From: Actinoplanes missouriensis 431
Lineage (GTDB): Bacteria; Actinomycetota; Actinomycetes; Mycobacteriales; Micromonosporaceae
Assembly: GCF_000284295.1 (NCBI RefSeq)
Contig: NC_017093.1
Span: forward strand, 8,680,001-8,744,000
Direction: 5' to 3'
Length of the DNA: 64,000 bases
Shown: piece by piece, positions 50,801 to 58,506 of the stretch
How positions within the stretch are numbered: the first letter of the stretch is position 1
Layout of the letters: each line of letters begins with the position of its first letter
Position numbers and translations under genes: made by a program
The notes under the pieces: generated by a model
Told to the model about the DNA's origin: nothing
What the model saw: only the letters and a program-made list of their open reading frames with translations
The model's database searches: none

Positions 50801-52253
50801 AAGCACCCCGTCGTGGGACGACCGCTCCCGCAGCACCCCGTCATGGGACGACCGCTCCCGCAGCACCCCAGCCAGGGAGGACCAGCCCCGCGACACCCCG
50901 TCGTGGCAGGGCGACCCCCGCGACAACCCGGCTCGGCCTGCGAGAGGCGCCGCCAGCGCTCCGCCGTGGCGTGACCCCGCCCTGGACGAGCCGCGCGGCC
51001 GTCGTGCCCTCCCCAGCCAGCGTGATGCAACAGGCGACTCCGACAGGTACCCCCGCCGGCAAGCTCCCCAACCCGACGACCGTGGCCCGGGCGGCACCCC
51101 CCGCTGGCAGGACACCCCGCGCGACGACCGCAACGGCTGGCAGGACCAGCCCCGCGACGACCGCGGCCCGGGTAACTGGCAGGACCCTCGCGGCTCCGGC
51201 GACTGGCAGGGCTCCGGCGCTGACAGTGGCACCGGCGGACGCGGGACCGCCTGGCCGGACTCCCCCCGTGAGCAGCCGAACCGCCCCGCCTACGGCACCC
51301 CGCGCGAACTCCCCGCCGGCAGCGACCCCCGCCGGCCCACCGGTTCGGGCCTCGCGCTGCCCGCCGGCGGCGCCTCTTGGCCGGATCCGCTGAGCGACCC
51401 GCCGCGCCGGGCGAGCGTCCCGCCCTACGGTGCCACCGAACCGTGGAACCCCCGCGGCCCCAGGAACGACACGCCGCCCGGCAACGGGTACGGCGAACCC
51501 CGTGAACCCGCCGACTGGCTCGCTGCTGAGCGTGCCACCGGGGTTCGGGGTGCTGACTACCGCGACGGCGCCGGGCAGGGTGGTGAGACCGACTGGCGCC
51601 AGTCGCTAGCGCAGCAGAGCGACCTCGCCGAGGGAGAGTCCCGCCGGTACGACACGTCGGACTTTCCCCCCTTTCGGCCAAGTGGCTCCGCGCAGGTCGC
51701 CGGAACCGCGAACCTGGCACTGAGCACCACGTCCGTCATCTCCACGGACCCGGACAGCATCCCGGGGCCGGCAGCACGGGTAACCGCCGAGGACGACGCC
51801 GACCTGGACACCTCCTGGCCGCCGCGCCGCAGCACCACCGGCGCGTTCCAGGGAACCGGCTCCTACGAGCGGCGCCCGGTGACGAGCGGTCTCGTGGCGG
51901 GCCAGCCCGCCGACCTGCTGGATCCGGACGATGACGAGGAGGCCGAGGAGACCCCCGGCGGCCCGCTGGCGGCGGTCGGTTACACGGTCGTCTGGTACGG
52001 CGTACCCGTGATCCTCTTCGTCGGCGGCATGTTCCTGCTCAACAGTGGGCAGCGCACGCACGCTCTGCAGACCCTCGCCGACGCGGCCCCCGAGTTCGCG
52101 ATCAGTCTCGCCCTGAGCATGCTCGTCGCGCTGGCCCTGCGCCGCGCCACCACCGCCTGGAAGGCCGCAAGCGTGGGCCTGGCCGCCGCGGTGGTGGGCG
52201 GCGGCCTCGCCACGGTCCTGAGCTCCGCCATCACCGGCAACAGCCTCAGCTAG
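47802..52253 (+). CDS. Very large disordered repeat protein with C-terminal membrane domain
   Basis: About 1483 aa. Most of it is low-complexity, rich in Pro, Ser, Arg, Gly, Asp and Trp, with at least four separate repeat families: TPSWQQPAE-type (about residues 191-270), SAAP-x-SGIPGP-type (about 640-690), RGDTGAIRR-type (about 772-833) and STPSWDDRSR-type (about 978-1041). The last 100 residues have three hydrophobic segments (GYTVVWYGVPVILFVGGMFL, EFAISLALSMLVALALRRA, ASVGLAAAVVGGGLATVLSS). The bulk should face the cytoplasm or remain unstructured. Start uncertain: TTG 47796, GTG 47802 or ATG 47835; none has a good ribosome-binding site. Function unknown; the frame is kept open over 4.4 kb with sensible codon use, so it is a real gene. 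Confidence 0.8.
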   Translation: MDQREWDYGARMPRDRRAAEAWPTREPDEDPEPRWASLTDTGSMAPSAEALTWQRRADAWAQQADGQGQTQGEVEVYGGGGHAVEPTTNRWSDVASTGRTAFPADGTGWRTETAEWRATGARWRQTTEWRSSTGSHVWRSTTEAWQTDEEIAAAAEKSAIPGTAWPTTTDAEETSDGPASWQRRATTPVEQTPSWQRPSTQTPSWQQPSASTPSWRQPAETPSWQQPADTPSWQQPAETPSWRQSAETPAWQQPAETPAWQQPAETPSWRRSGESWNSRGAEQPPGENTTGLERWGRTDAPGWQTSPAVDAQHLVREDDRAAWRRDAAYRDQPPRRGRRRAPEPDPAPSGGTGWSTGSDSDSWERHTDTGNISPWGARAEPPAFEEPPRRTRRRSSEPMGYGETPADPGFRETSGYGTPEPEPGYQQTGYPAGPIPPSYRDDAGYPGGPGTSAYRGDAAGTAAAGYRDDSGYRDESGYRAAPAGPGHDAAIPAADTSRAARPRRYNQGSTDWREDTASWTAEPDTSNWTRDPDTGQWSRAEDDPRVLAWRAEAARREADKGGSVSGADDAPDTRSGRRARRGPTLDGPSGGVPGGPLPSSGVPGPDAAWPTSSVPDDPEPPAPRGTALLPAPRSGMPSRRALPGPSSAAPGSAIPGPSSAAPRSGIPGPTSATPRSGIPGSRGAGPGGPFPGGSGPRDADAEPRGAGFEPRGAGFEPRGAGFGSPPWSGAAAPGPDPNAGYSTGQFRAGTGDPRAAAAGEPRAAGEPRPTGSGRVRHGDTGAIRRDESGRLRPGDTGAIRRGDAAPSRPGDTGAVRRGDTGPIRRGDTGAIRSGEGSQFGRGGEYSPEESGQFRSGGFPPPEQTGRRYRDENPADGYAVTPPGGRRRAAEPEPTAEPWQQRALPGGSDWSPEPARPDRTWDTSGDAPSPNRPWPGTTRPEQRRPDSWRDSPGYASGSPRELPEGGPSRTGGSAPWQDPSSSAESWQDTSRGTPSWQDQSRSTPSWDDRSRSTPSWDDRSRSTPAREDQPRDTPSWQGDPRDNPARPARGAASAPPWRDPALDEPRGRRALPSQRDATGDSDRYPRRQAPQPDDRGPGGTPRWQDTPRDDRNGWQDQPRDDRGPGNWQDPRGSGDWQGSGADSGTGGRGTAWPDSPREQPNRPAYGTPRELPAGSDPRRPTGSGLALPAGGASWPDPLSDPPRRASVPPYGATEPWNPRGPRNDTPPGNGYGEPREPADWLAAERATGVRGADYRDGAGQGGETDWRQSLAQQSDLAEGESRRYDTSDFPPFRPSGSAQVAGTANLALSTTSVISTDPDSIPGPAARVTAEDDADLDTSWPPRRSTTGAFQGTGSYERRPVTSGLVAGQPADLLDPDDDEEAEETPGGPLAAVGYTVVWYGVPVILFVGGMFLLNSGQRTHALQTLADAAPEFAISLALSMLVALALRRATTAWKAASVGLAAAVVGGGLATVLSSAITGNSLS

Positions 52254-52362
52254 ACGGTCGCGCCCGCCGTCGCCGGGCGCGCCCAAACCCAGGAACGCAA
52301 GGCGCCGGACCACCAGCCCGGGAACACGACAGGCGCGCCGGACCACCAGCCCCGGAACGCAG

Positions 52363-52394
52363 AAGGCGCGCCGGGCGGATGCCCAGCGCGCCTT
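52363..52394. terminator. Bidirectional terminator between the repeat-protein gene and rplI
   Basis: AAGGCGCGC-C-GGGC pairs with GCCC-A-GCGCGCCTT around a GGAT loop. It sits 14 bp past the rplI stop and ends the minus-strand ribosomal operon; the A/T ends allow use on either strand. Confidence 0.8.
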
Positions 52395-52407
52395 CCGTGC
52401 AGCTGAA

Positions 52408-52857
52408 TTACTTGGCGGCGACGACGTTCACCGGGAACGTCGCGGTCACCTCGGGGTGCAGCTTGACCGACACGTTGTACGAGCCCGTGGTCTTGATGTG
52501 ACCGGGGAGCTCGAGACGACGACGGTCGAGAGCCGGGCCGCCGGCGGCCTTGACCGCGTCGACAATCTCGGCCGGGGTGATCGAGCCGAACAGGCGGCCA
52601 CCGTTGCCGGAGCGCGCGCTCAGCGTGACCTTGAGGCCGGCCAGCTGGCCCTTGACCTCGTTGGCCTGACCGAGGTCACGGATCTCGCGGGCCTCGCGGG
52701 CCCGCTTGATGACCACGACCTGCTTCTCAGCGCCCTTGGTCCACTGGATCGCGAAACCCTGGGGCAGCAGGTAGTTGCGGCCGTAGCCGTTCTTGACCTC
52801 GACGATGTCGCCGGGGGTGCCGAGGCCGGAAACCTCCTGCGTGAGGATGATCTTCAT
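52408..52857 (-). CDS. rplI: 50S ribosomal protein L9
   Basis: L9, 149 aa, binding 23S rRNA at the base of the L1 stalk. The N-terminal domain MKIILTQEVSGLGTPGDIVEVKNGYGRNYLLPQGFA is diagnostic. It is followed by the long connecting helix (KRAREAREIRDLGQANEVKGQLA) and the C-terminal domain (LFGSITPAEIVDAV, GHIKTTGSYNVSVKLHPEV). It is the last gene of the rpsF-ssb-rpsR-rplI operon, 14 bp after rpsR, and is followed by a strong terminator. Confidence 0.98.
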   Translation of the reverse strand: MKIILTQEVSGLGTPGDIVEVKNGYGRNYLLPQGFAIQWTKGAEKQVVVIKRAREAREIRDLGQANEVKGQLAGLKVTLSARSGNGGRLFGSITPAEIVDAVKAAGGPALDRRRLELPGHIKTTGSYNVSVKLHPEVTATFPVNVVAAK

Positions 52858-52871
52858 CGCGGTGCCCCCTC

Positions 52872-53111
52872 TCAGCGAGCCGTGGCCGTGTACGGCAGGA
52901 GCGCCATCTCACGGGCGTTCTTGACCGCGCGGGCGATCTGCCGCTGCTGCTGGGAGGTCACACCGGTGACGCGGCGGGCACGGATCTTGCCGCGGTCGGA
53001 GATGAACTTCCGCAGGAGCGCGGTGTCCTTGTAATCGATGTAGGTGATCCCGTCCTTGTCGAGCGGGTTCACCTTCTTCTTCGGCTTGCGAAGCGCAGCA
53101 GCCTTAGCCAT
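52872..53111 (-). CDS. rpsR: 30S ribosomal protein S18, cysteine-free form
   Basis: S18, 79 aa, pairing with S6 on the 30S platform. It reads MAKAAALRKPKKKVNPLD, then ITYIDYKDTALLRKFISDRG and KIRARRVTGVTSQQQRQIAR, ending LLPYTATAR. The zinc-binding Cys of the usual form (CxxC and NC in many actinobacteria) are all replaced, giving the C-minus version. C-minus S18 usually occurs as a second copy expressed under zinc limitation, yet here it sits in the main operon. ATG 53111 is the family start, with AGGAG 9 nt upstream. Confidence 0.97.
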   Translation of the reverse strand: MAKAAALRKPKKKVNPLDKDGITYIDYKDTALLRKFISDRGKIRARRVTGVTSQQQRQIARAVKNAREMALLPYTATAR

Positions 53112-53152
53112 TGCTCTTAACTCCTGACCTGAACTCAAGAAAGCCCGAAGGC

Positions 53153-53707
53153 TTAGAAGGGAGGCTCGTCGTCGAACGAGGAGTTGCCGCCGCCGGAGGA
53201 GCGGCCGCCACCACTGGAGGCGGGCGCAGCGGTGGCCCAGGGGTCGTCGAAGTCGCGGTTTCCGCCGCCGCCTCCGCCGTTCCCACCGGACTGCCGGTTG
53301 CCACCACCGGAGGCGCCGAAGCCACCTCCGCCGCCACCGGACCGGTTCATCTTCTGCACCTTCGCCGTGGCGTAGCGCAGGGACGGGCCGATCTCGTCGA
53401 CCTCGAGCTCGTAAACGGTGCGCTTCTCGCCCTCGCGCGTCTCGTAAGACCTCTGACGCAGACGGCCCTGCACGATCACCCGAGCGCCGCGCTGCAGCGA
53501 CTCGGCGACGTGCTCAGCGGCGTCACGCCAGATGTTGCACGCGAGGAATAGTGGCTCGCCGTCTTTCCACTCGCCCGACTGCCGGTCCAAGGTCCGCGGC
53601 GTGGAAGCGATGCGGAACTTGGCGACCGCCGCACCCGAAGGGGTGAAGCGCAGCTCAGGGTCATCGGTGAGGTTACCGATGACCGTGATGGTGGTTTCTC
53701 CTGCCAT
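53153..53707 (-). CDS. ssb: Single-stranded DNA-binding protein
   Basis: SSB, 184 aa, coating ssDNA at replication and repair forks. The OB fold is visible in TTITVIGNLTDDPELRFTPSG, FLACNIWRDAAEHVAESLQRG and ARVIVQGRLRQRSYETREG. A Gly/Asn-rich flexible tail follows, ending in the acidic tip FDDEPPF that binds partner proteins. ATG 53707 has AGGAG 5 nt upstream. It lies between rpsF and rpsR, the universal order. Confidence 0.98.
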   Translation of the reverse strand: MAGETTITVIGNLTDDPELRFTPSGAAVAKFRIASTPRTLDRQSGEWKDGEPLFLACNIWRDAAEHVAESLQRGARVIVQGRLRQRSYETREGEKRTVYELEVDEIGPSLRYATAKVQKMNRSGGGGGGFGASGGGNRQSGGNGGGGGGNRDFDDPWATAAPASSGGGRSSGGGNSSFDDEPPF

Positions 53708-53770
53708 GACTTCTCCTCGCCGCTTCAATCGTTGTGGCAAAGGGTCTCAGGACCCTCTGACAAAAACGTC

Positions 53771-54061
53771 TCAGCGGGTCTCGGGACGGATGACCTTGGT
53801 ACGCAGGATGGACTCGTTGAGGCGGAGCTGACGGTCCAGCTCGGCCACGGCCTCAGGCGTCGCCTGCAGGTCGACGACCGCGTAGATGCCCTCGGCCTTC
53901 TTGTTGATCTCGAACGAGAGCCGGCGACGGCCCCAGACGTCGAGCTTCTCCACCGAGCCACCCGCGGTCCTGATGACGTTCAGGTACTGGTCGAGCGACG
54001 GAGCAACGGTGCGCTCCTCGAGCGAAGGATCGAGGATCACCATGAGTTCGTAATGACGCAA
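53771..54061 (-). CDS. rpsF: 30S ribosomal protein S6
   Basis: S6, 96 aa, first gene of the rpsF-ssb-rpsR-rplI operon. It reads MRHYELMVILDPSLEER, then GGSVEKLDVWGRRRLSFEINKKAEGIYAV and LNESILRTKVIRPE. The start is the TTG at 54061: it gives the canonical MRHYE N-terminus and lies 8 nt after AGGAGG. A GTG nine bases upstream overlaps that ribosome-binding site and cannot be the start. Regulated by the leader described separately. Confidence 0.96.
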   Translation of the reverse strand: MRHYELMVILDPSLEERTVAPSLDQYLNVIRTAGGSVEKLDVWGRRRLSFEINKKAEGIYAVVDLQATPEAVAELDRQLRLNESILRTKVIRPETR

Positions 54062-54069
54062 GACATTCA

Positions 54070-54075
54070 CCTCCT
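54070..54075 (-). promoter_or_regulatory. rpsF ribosome-binding site
   Basis: AGGAGG on the minus strand, 8 nt from the TTG start; it excludes the upstream in-frame GTG. Confidence 0.85.
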
Positions 54076-54087
54076 GTGGGCTAAGCG

Positions 54088-54160
54088 GCCACGGTCTCTC
54101 CGTGGCAGGAGGTCTTGTGTCGTACGCAGAAGAAAGCCGTGGGAGTCAGATGCCCACGGC
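54088..54160 (-). promoter_or_regulatory. rpsF leader with two hairpins
   Basis: Two perfect hairpins on the minus-strand transcript: GCCGTGGG / CCCACGGC (54136-54160) and GCCACGG / CCGTGGC (54088-54106), the second just before the ribosome-binding site. rpsF leaders in many bacteria bind the S6:S18 complex; whether this one does is unproven. Confidence 0.45.
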
Positions 54161-54181
54161 GAACACACTGCGAACCGAGCC

Positions 54182-54210
54182 AGCATACCCAGGGAAGGCG
54201 CTTGACCCAA
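54182..54210 (-). promoter_or_regulatory. Candidate rpsF promoter
   Basis: On the minus strand, TTGGGT (54205-54210) and TATGCT (54182-54187) are separated by 17 bp, a standard sigma-70-type spacing. Confidence 0.5.
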
Positions 54211-54211
54211 A

Positions 54212-54245
54212 AGCGACGACCCCGTCCGGGGACGGGGTCGTCGCT
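54212..54245 (-). terminator. Intrinsic terminator between the secreted-protein gene and rpsF
   Basis: A 16-bp perfect stem (AGCGACGACCCCGTCC and its complement), followed on the minus strand by TTTT. It ends transcripts from the gene at 54357 and insulates the rpsF promoter just downstream. Confidence 0.85.
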
Positions 54246-54356
54246 GGGGGAGAAGCCGCGGGGCGTCCGGCCCGATTCGTTGGGTGGGACCTGGGGAGGA
54301 ACGACCACACCGATGAGGTTGGACGCGTACGCCCCGCGGAGCTTTCAAGGAAGAGC

Positions 54357-55355
54357 TTACGCCATATTCGCACGAGATGCACGTTGTGACACGATTGCCC
54401 GAATCGTGGCGATTGAAACACCGAGAACGCAGACCATGGCGATCAGTCCGAGCAGCCCGATCGGCCGCCCCTCACGGATCGTGCCGACCGCCACGGGCTC
54501 GGTCCCCGCCACGTCGGACGGCTCCGCGGTCTCCGGCGCCGGCGCCTCGGCGCTCTCCGAGGCGGGCGGAACGGAACTGCTCAACGGCGTTTCCGCGGCC
54601 GCCGTCGTGGACTTCGCCGGAGGCTTGGCGGGCAGCATTCCGGCGATCGCGGGCGCGCCCACATCCCCCGTACCCGGAAGGGGTGTGGTGCGCAGATGCC
54701 GGCCGGTGTCGCCCTGCGGCATGGCGCCGGACGCCGGGGCCGCGCTGCTCGCCGCGGCCTGCGGCCGGGCGGCGGACAACTGGCGCACGCCGGGGCGAGA
54801 GGGTTTCGGTCCGCGGACCGGACGCTGCGCGGAGAGGGCCTGGCCGGATTTGGCAGAGCTGATCCTGGTACGCATCGGCGCGCCCCCGCCGGACGACTGG
54901 GCATGCGTGGTGACCCCGGCACCGGGCGCCGCCGCCACCGGATCGGGCCTGGTGTAGGCCGGGGAGGGCGCCGCCGTGATCGTCATCGGCACCGCGTCGT
55001 TCCCGTGGTCGCACTCCGGCGTGAGCATCACCGACGTGGTGCCGCGACGGAAGACGACCTCGGCGGATCCGTTCTCCGGAATCATCCCCTTCGGCGCGCC
55101 ACCGAGCCTGAGCTGCGCGTCGTGGCCGGTCCGGTTCCGCACCTGGACGACGCTGTCCGCGGGAACCGTCATCGACTCGACGCTCGGCTTGGACTCGCAG
55201 GTCAGCCCGAGGACTCCGGAGTTGGTGAAACTCACCCGGCGGTCGTTCGGATCGAGCTGTTCGGCGCTCGCCGTGCCGTTGACCAGCAGCGGCGCGCCGA
55301 AGATCAGCCCGCACAGACCTACTGCCGCCACCCGGTATCGGACCTGCCGCGACAT
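54357..55355 (-). CDS. Secreted protein with C-terminal membrane anchor
   Basis: Protein of 332 aa. The start MSRQVRYRVAAVGLCGLIFG continues to a signal peptide cleaved near TASAEQ. Residues 30-130 form a folded domain (VSFTNSGVLGLTCESKPSVE, VQVRNRTGHDAQLRLGGAPKG, RRGTTSVMLTPECDHG) with two Cys, probably a disulfide. A long Ala/Pro/Ser/Thr stretch follows, and the C-terminus has a membrane helix (GLLGLIAMVCVLGVSIATIRAI) plus a basic tail, like cell-wall or membrane anchored surface proteins; no LPxTG is seen. Function unknown. Divergent from nfo. Confidence 0.75.
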   Translation of the reverse strand: MSRQVRYRVAAVGLCGLIFGAPLLVNGTASAEQLDPNDRRVSFTNSGVLGLTCESKPSVESMTVPADSVVQVRNRTGHDAQLRLGGAPKGMIPENGSAEVVFRRGTTSVMLTPECDHGNDAVPMTITAAPSPAYTRPDPVAAAPGAGVTTHAQSSGGGAPMRTRISSAKSGQALSAQRPVRGPKPSRPGVRQLSAARPQAAASSAAPASGAMPQGDTGRHLRTTPLPGTGDVGAPAIAGMLPAKPPAKSTTAAAETPLSSSVPPASESAEAPAPETAEPSDVAGTEPVAVGTIREGRPIGLLGLIAMVCVLGVSIATIRAIVSQRASRANMA

Positions 55356-55484
55356 GCACCATCTCCCAAATTCGCCACCGGACACGCCAAGATCAGTCAA
55401 ACCGTGACCAATGCAGACAACGAGGGCAACCCGACGCCGGTGACGCGTGCGGACAGCGTCGTACCCGCGTCGTAGGCTCGTCCC

Positions 55485-56261
55485 ATGCGCATCGGAGCCC
55501 ACGTCGATTCCGCCGAACCGCTGGTCGAGGCCGCCGCCCGCGGCGCCGACGCGGTGCAGTTCTTCCTCACCGACCCGCAGGGTTACAAATCGCCCGTTCC
55601 ACGCGACGACGCGGAGCAGCTGCGGGCGTCCGAGGTGGACATCTACATCCACGCGCCCTACATCGTGAACGTCGCCTCGCCGAACAACCGGATCCGGATC
55701 CCCAGCCGCAAACTGCTCATGGCACACGCCAAGGCCGCCGCCGAGATCGGGGGGAAAGGGCTGATCGTGCACGGCGGTCACGTCGGATCCGGCGCCGACC
55801 TCGCCGACGGTTTCACCAATTGGCGAAAGGCTTTTGAGTACGCGGCGAAGGACGGCGGCCTGCCGCTGCCGGTTCTGATCGAGAACACGGCAGGCGGTGA
55901 CAACGCCTGCGCCCGCCGCTTCGACGACCTCGCCCGGCTGTGGGACGCGGTCGGCGAGTTCGGGGCGGGCTTCTGCCTGGACACCTGTCACGCCTTCGCC
56001 GGCGGGGAGGACCTGACCGGCATCGTCGACCGAGTCAAGTCCATCACCGGCCGCATCGATCTGATCCACGCCAACGATTCGAAGGGCGGATTCGACTCGG
56101 GCCAGGACCGGCACGACAACCTGGGCAATGGGAAGATCGACCCCGAGTTGGTGGTGGCCGCGATCCGGGCCGCCGGGGCCCCCGCCATCGTGGAGACCCC
56201 GGGCGGGGCGGACGGGCAGACCGCCGACATCGCCCTGCTGCGCGAGCGCACGGGCGGCTGA
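55485..56261 (+). CDS. nfo: Deoxyribonuclease IV (AP endonuclease)
   Basis: Endonuclease IV, 258 aa, cleaves DNA 5' to abasic sites in base-excision repair. Zinc-ligand blocks are seen: MRIGAHVDSAEP, IYIHAPYIVNVASPN, VHGGHVGSG, VLIENTAGG, FCLDTCHAFAGGEDL, HANDSKGGFDSGQDRHDNLGNG and IVETPGG. It is somewhat shorter than the E. coli enzyme, as in mycobacteria. A good ribosome-binding site is not obvious, but the start fits the family. It is followed 22 bp later by a membrane-protein gene. Confidence 0.96.
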   Translation: MRIGAHVDSAEPLVEAAARGADAVQFFLTDPQGYKSPVPRDDAEQLRASEVDIYIHAPYIVNVASPNNRIRIPSRKLLMAHAKAAAEIGGKGLIVHGGHVGSGADLADGFTNWRKAFEYAAKDGGLPLPVLIENTAGGDNACARRFDDLARLWDAVGEFGAGFCLDTCHAFAGGEDLTGIVDRVKSITGRIDLIHANDSKGGFDSGQDRHDNLGNGKIDPELVVAAIRAAGAPAIVETPGGADGQTADIALLRERTGG

Positions 56262-56283
56262 CCGAAACGGCACGGGAGGGGCC

Positions 56284-58506
56284 ATGTCCGAGCAGGAGGA
56301 ACCGACCTCGCCGGCCGGCGGGGTCGCGCCCGCCGGCAAGACCACGGCCGCCGAGAAACCCGCCGGCAAGGCGGCGCTCGCCGAGAAGCCGACCGAAAAG
56401 GCGCCCACGGAACCGGCCGGGAAGACGCCCGCGAAGCCGGCGGACAAGGCCGGTGAAAAGCCGGCGGACAAGGCCGGTGAGAAGCCGGCCGGCAAAGCGG
56501 CTGAGCCGCGGCGTCGATTCGGGCTCTTCGGCGGCAAGGCGAAACCCGCCGACCCTGCTCCGGCGATCCCCGCCCCGCGCACCGGCGAGCCCACCACCGA
56601 AGCCGACAAATCAGCCTCCAAAAACGACAAGCCTGCCGCGGATCCCGGCAAACCGGCCACAAAGGACGAGAAGCCGAAACCCGGCCAGCGTCCACCCGGC
56701 GCCCCGCCTGACCCGTGGACGGTCTTCGCCGCCATCGGAGAGCAGCCGCCCGGCCGGATCCGCCGCGGCCTCCGGGCAGCCGGTCGCGCTCTCACCCACG
56801 AGTACCCGCTTGCCACGTACGCCAGCGTGCTCCTCGCCGTCCTGATGACCTGGCCGACCCTGCGCTACCCCCTGAACACGCTGCCGCAGGACCTCGCCGA
56901 CCCGGCCCGCCAGGCGTGGCAGATCGCCTGGGGCGGCAACGTTCTGATCGCCGACCCGGTCCGGCTCTGGCAGTCCAACGCGTACTTCCCGCTCGTCAAC
57001 ACGTACGCGTACGGCGACAGCCTGCTCGGCTACACCCCGTTCGCCCTGCTCGGTGACGGCCCGGTCGCCGCCGTGCTGCGCTACAACCTGCTCTTCGTCG
57101 CCGCACACGCGCTGCTCGCCCTCGGCGCCTACGCGCTGGTCCGCCAACTGGGTGCCCGGCCGACCGGCGCGGCGGTCGCGGCCGTCGCGTTCGCCTACGC
57201 CCCCTGGCGGCTCGCGCAGGAGGGCCACCTCGACATCGTCTCGGCCGGCGCCATCCCGCTCGCGCTCGCGATGCTGGCCCGCGGGCACGGCTGGTCCCTG
57301 CGGTACGGGATGCGCCCGAAACACCGCAGCGCCGGTTGGGCAGCTGCCGGGTGGATGGTCGCGACGTGGCAGATCACCCTCGGCTTCGCACTGGGCATCC
57401 CGTTCGCGTACGTCCTGGGCCTGATCCTGGTGGCCCTGGAGATCGCGGGCCTGATCCATCGTGTCCGGCGACCCGAGCACAAGCTGCTGGACAGGTTCCT
57501 GCGCGCGCCGGTCAAGCCGCTGCTCGGCTGGCAGCTGATGGCCACCAACACGATCGGCGCCTCGCTCTTCCTCGCCGTCGGGATGGTCATCGCGGTGCCG
57601 TACCTGCGGCAGCCGGACAACCCGACCCGGCTGCAGGAGATCGACTTCTTCTCGCCGCCGTTGCAGAGCCTGCTGATCGGCCCGGCCGAGTCCGGCATCT
57701 GGGGCGCCGCCCACGAGACGCCCCGCGCTTCACTGGGCTGGCCCGCCGAGATGTCCCTGCTGCCCGGCTTCGCGCTGTACGCGCTGGCCCTGGCCGGGCT
57801 CGCGTTCTCAGTCTGGAAACTGCGGCACCGGATGATGCTGATGGTCGCCGTCACGCTCGCCGTGGTGCTCACGCTCGGGACCAACTACCTCGGCGGGCAT
57901 TACACCTATCTGCCGCTCTTCGGTCATTTCCCGGCCGCGTTCGATCAGCGCATCCCGGGCCGGCTGATGCTCTGGGTGACGCTGCTGCTGGCGATCCTCG
58001 CGGCCGGCGCGGTCGACGACTTCGTCCGGCGCGCCCGGCACCTCGCCGCGCAGCGGGTCCCACCCTGGCCCGGCCCGTGGCTGCGGCTCGCCATGCTCAC
58101 CCCGCTGCTCCTGGTCGCCGTGGAGGGCTGGAACAACACCGCCCACCCGACCGTCCCGCAGCAGCCGGCCGCGATGCGCACCGTGAACGGCCCGATGCTC
58201 GTGCTGCCGACGGCCGAGCTCAGCGACCAGACCGTGCAGCTCTGGTCCACGTCGAAGTTCCAGCAGCTCGCCAACGGCGGCGGCAGGTTCGCGGCGGCCC
58301 GGCAGGCCGAGCTGCGCAGCAGGGTGGCCTCGTTCCCGGACGCCGGCAGCATCGAGTACCTGCGGTCGATCGGGGTGGGCACCGTGCTGCTGCTGCGCGA
58401 CCAGGTTGCCGGCACGTCGTGGGAGCGGGCCGGCGACATCCCGGTCGACGCCCTCAACATCCAGCGCGAGGACCTACCCGACGCGGTCGTGTTCCGGCTC
58501 GGTTAG
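56284..58506 (+). CDS. Large polytopic membrane protein with Lys/Ala/Pro-rich N-terminus
   Basis: Protein of 740 aa. The first about 170 residues are disordered and charged, with a direct repeat (KPADKAGE twice). About ten membrane helices follow (YASVLLAVLMTWPTLRYPL, RYNLLFVAAHALLALGAYAL and others), with an extracytoplasmic loop after the first helix (NTLPQDLADPARQAWQIAWGG), reminiscent of GT-C glycosyltransferases. A C-terminal soluble domain starts at about residue 620 (MRTVNGPMLVLPTAELSDQ). ATG follows GGGAGGGG. The gene overlaps the convergent next gene by 33 bp. No substrate can be named. Confidence 0.75.
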   Translation: MSEQEEPTSPAGGVAPAGKTTAAEKPAGKAALAEKPTEKAPTEPAGKTPAKPADKAGEKPADKAGEKPAGKAAEPRRRFGLFGGKAKPADPAPAIPAPRTGEPTTEADKSASKNDKPAADPGKPATKDEKPKPGQRPPGAPPDPWTVFAAIGEQPPGRIRRGLRAAGRALTHEYPLATYASVLLAVLMTWPTLRYPLNTLPQDLADPARQAWQIAWGGNVLIADPVRLWQSNAYFPLVNTYAYGDSLLGYTPFALLGDGPVAAVLRYNLLFVAAHALLALGAYALVRQLGARPTGAAVAAVAFAYAPWRLAQEGHLDIVSAGAIPLALAMLARGHGWSLRYGMRPKHRSAGWAAAGWMVATWQITLGFALGIPFAYVLGLILVALEIAGLIHRVRRPEHKLLDRFLRAPVKPLLGWQLMATNTIGASLFLAVGMVIAVPYLRQPDNPTRLQEIDFFSPPLQSLLIGPAESGIWGAAHETPRASLGWPAEMSLLPGFALYALALAGLAFSVWKLRHRMMLMVAVTLAVVLTLGTNYLGGHYTYLPLFGHFPAAFDQRIPGRLMLWVTLLLAILAAGAVDDFVRRARHLAAQRVPPWPGPWLRLAMLTPLLLVAVEGWNNTAHPTVPQQPAAMRTVNGPMLVLPTAELSDQTVQLWSTSKFQQLANGGGRFAAARQAELRSRVASFPDAGSIEYLRSIGVGTVLLLRDQVAGTSWERAGDIPVDALNIQREDLPDAVVFRLG

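Noticed and set aside
48865..51720. A 951-codon minus-strand frame opposite the giant repeat protein
   Set aside because: Arg/Gly-rich antisense by-product. The plus frame has membrane helices and protein-level repeats.
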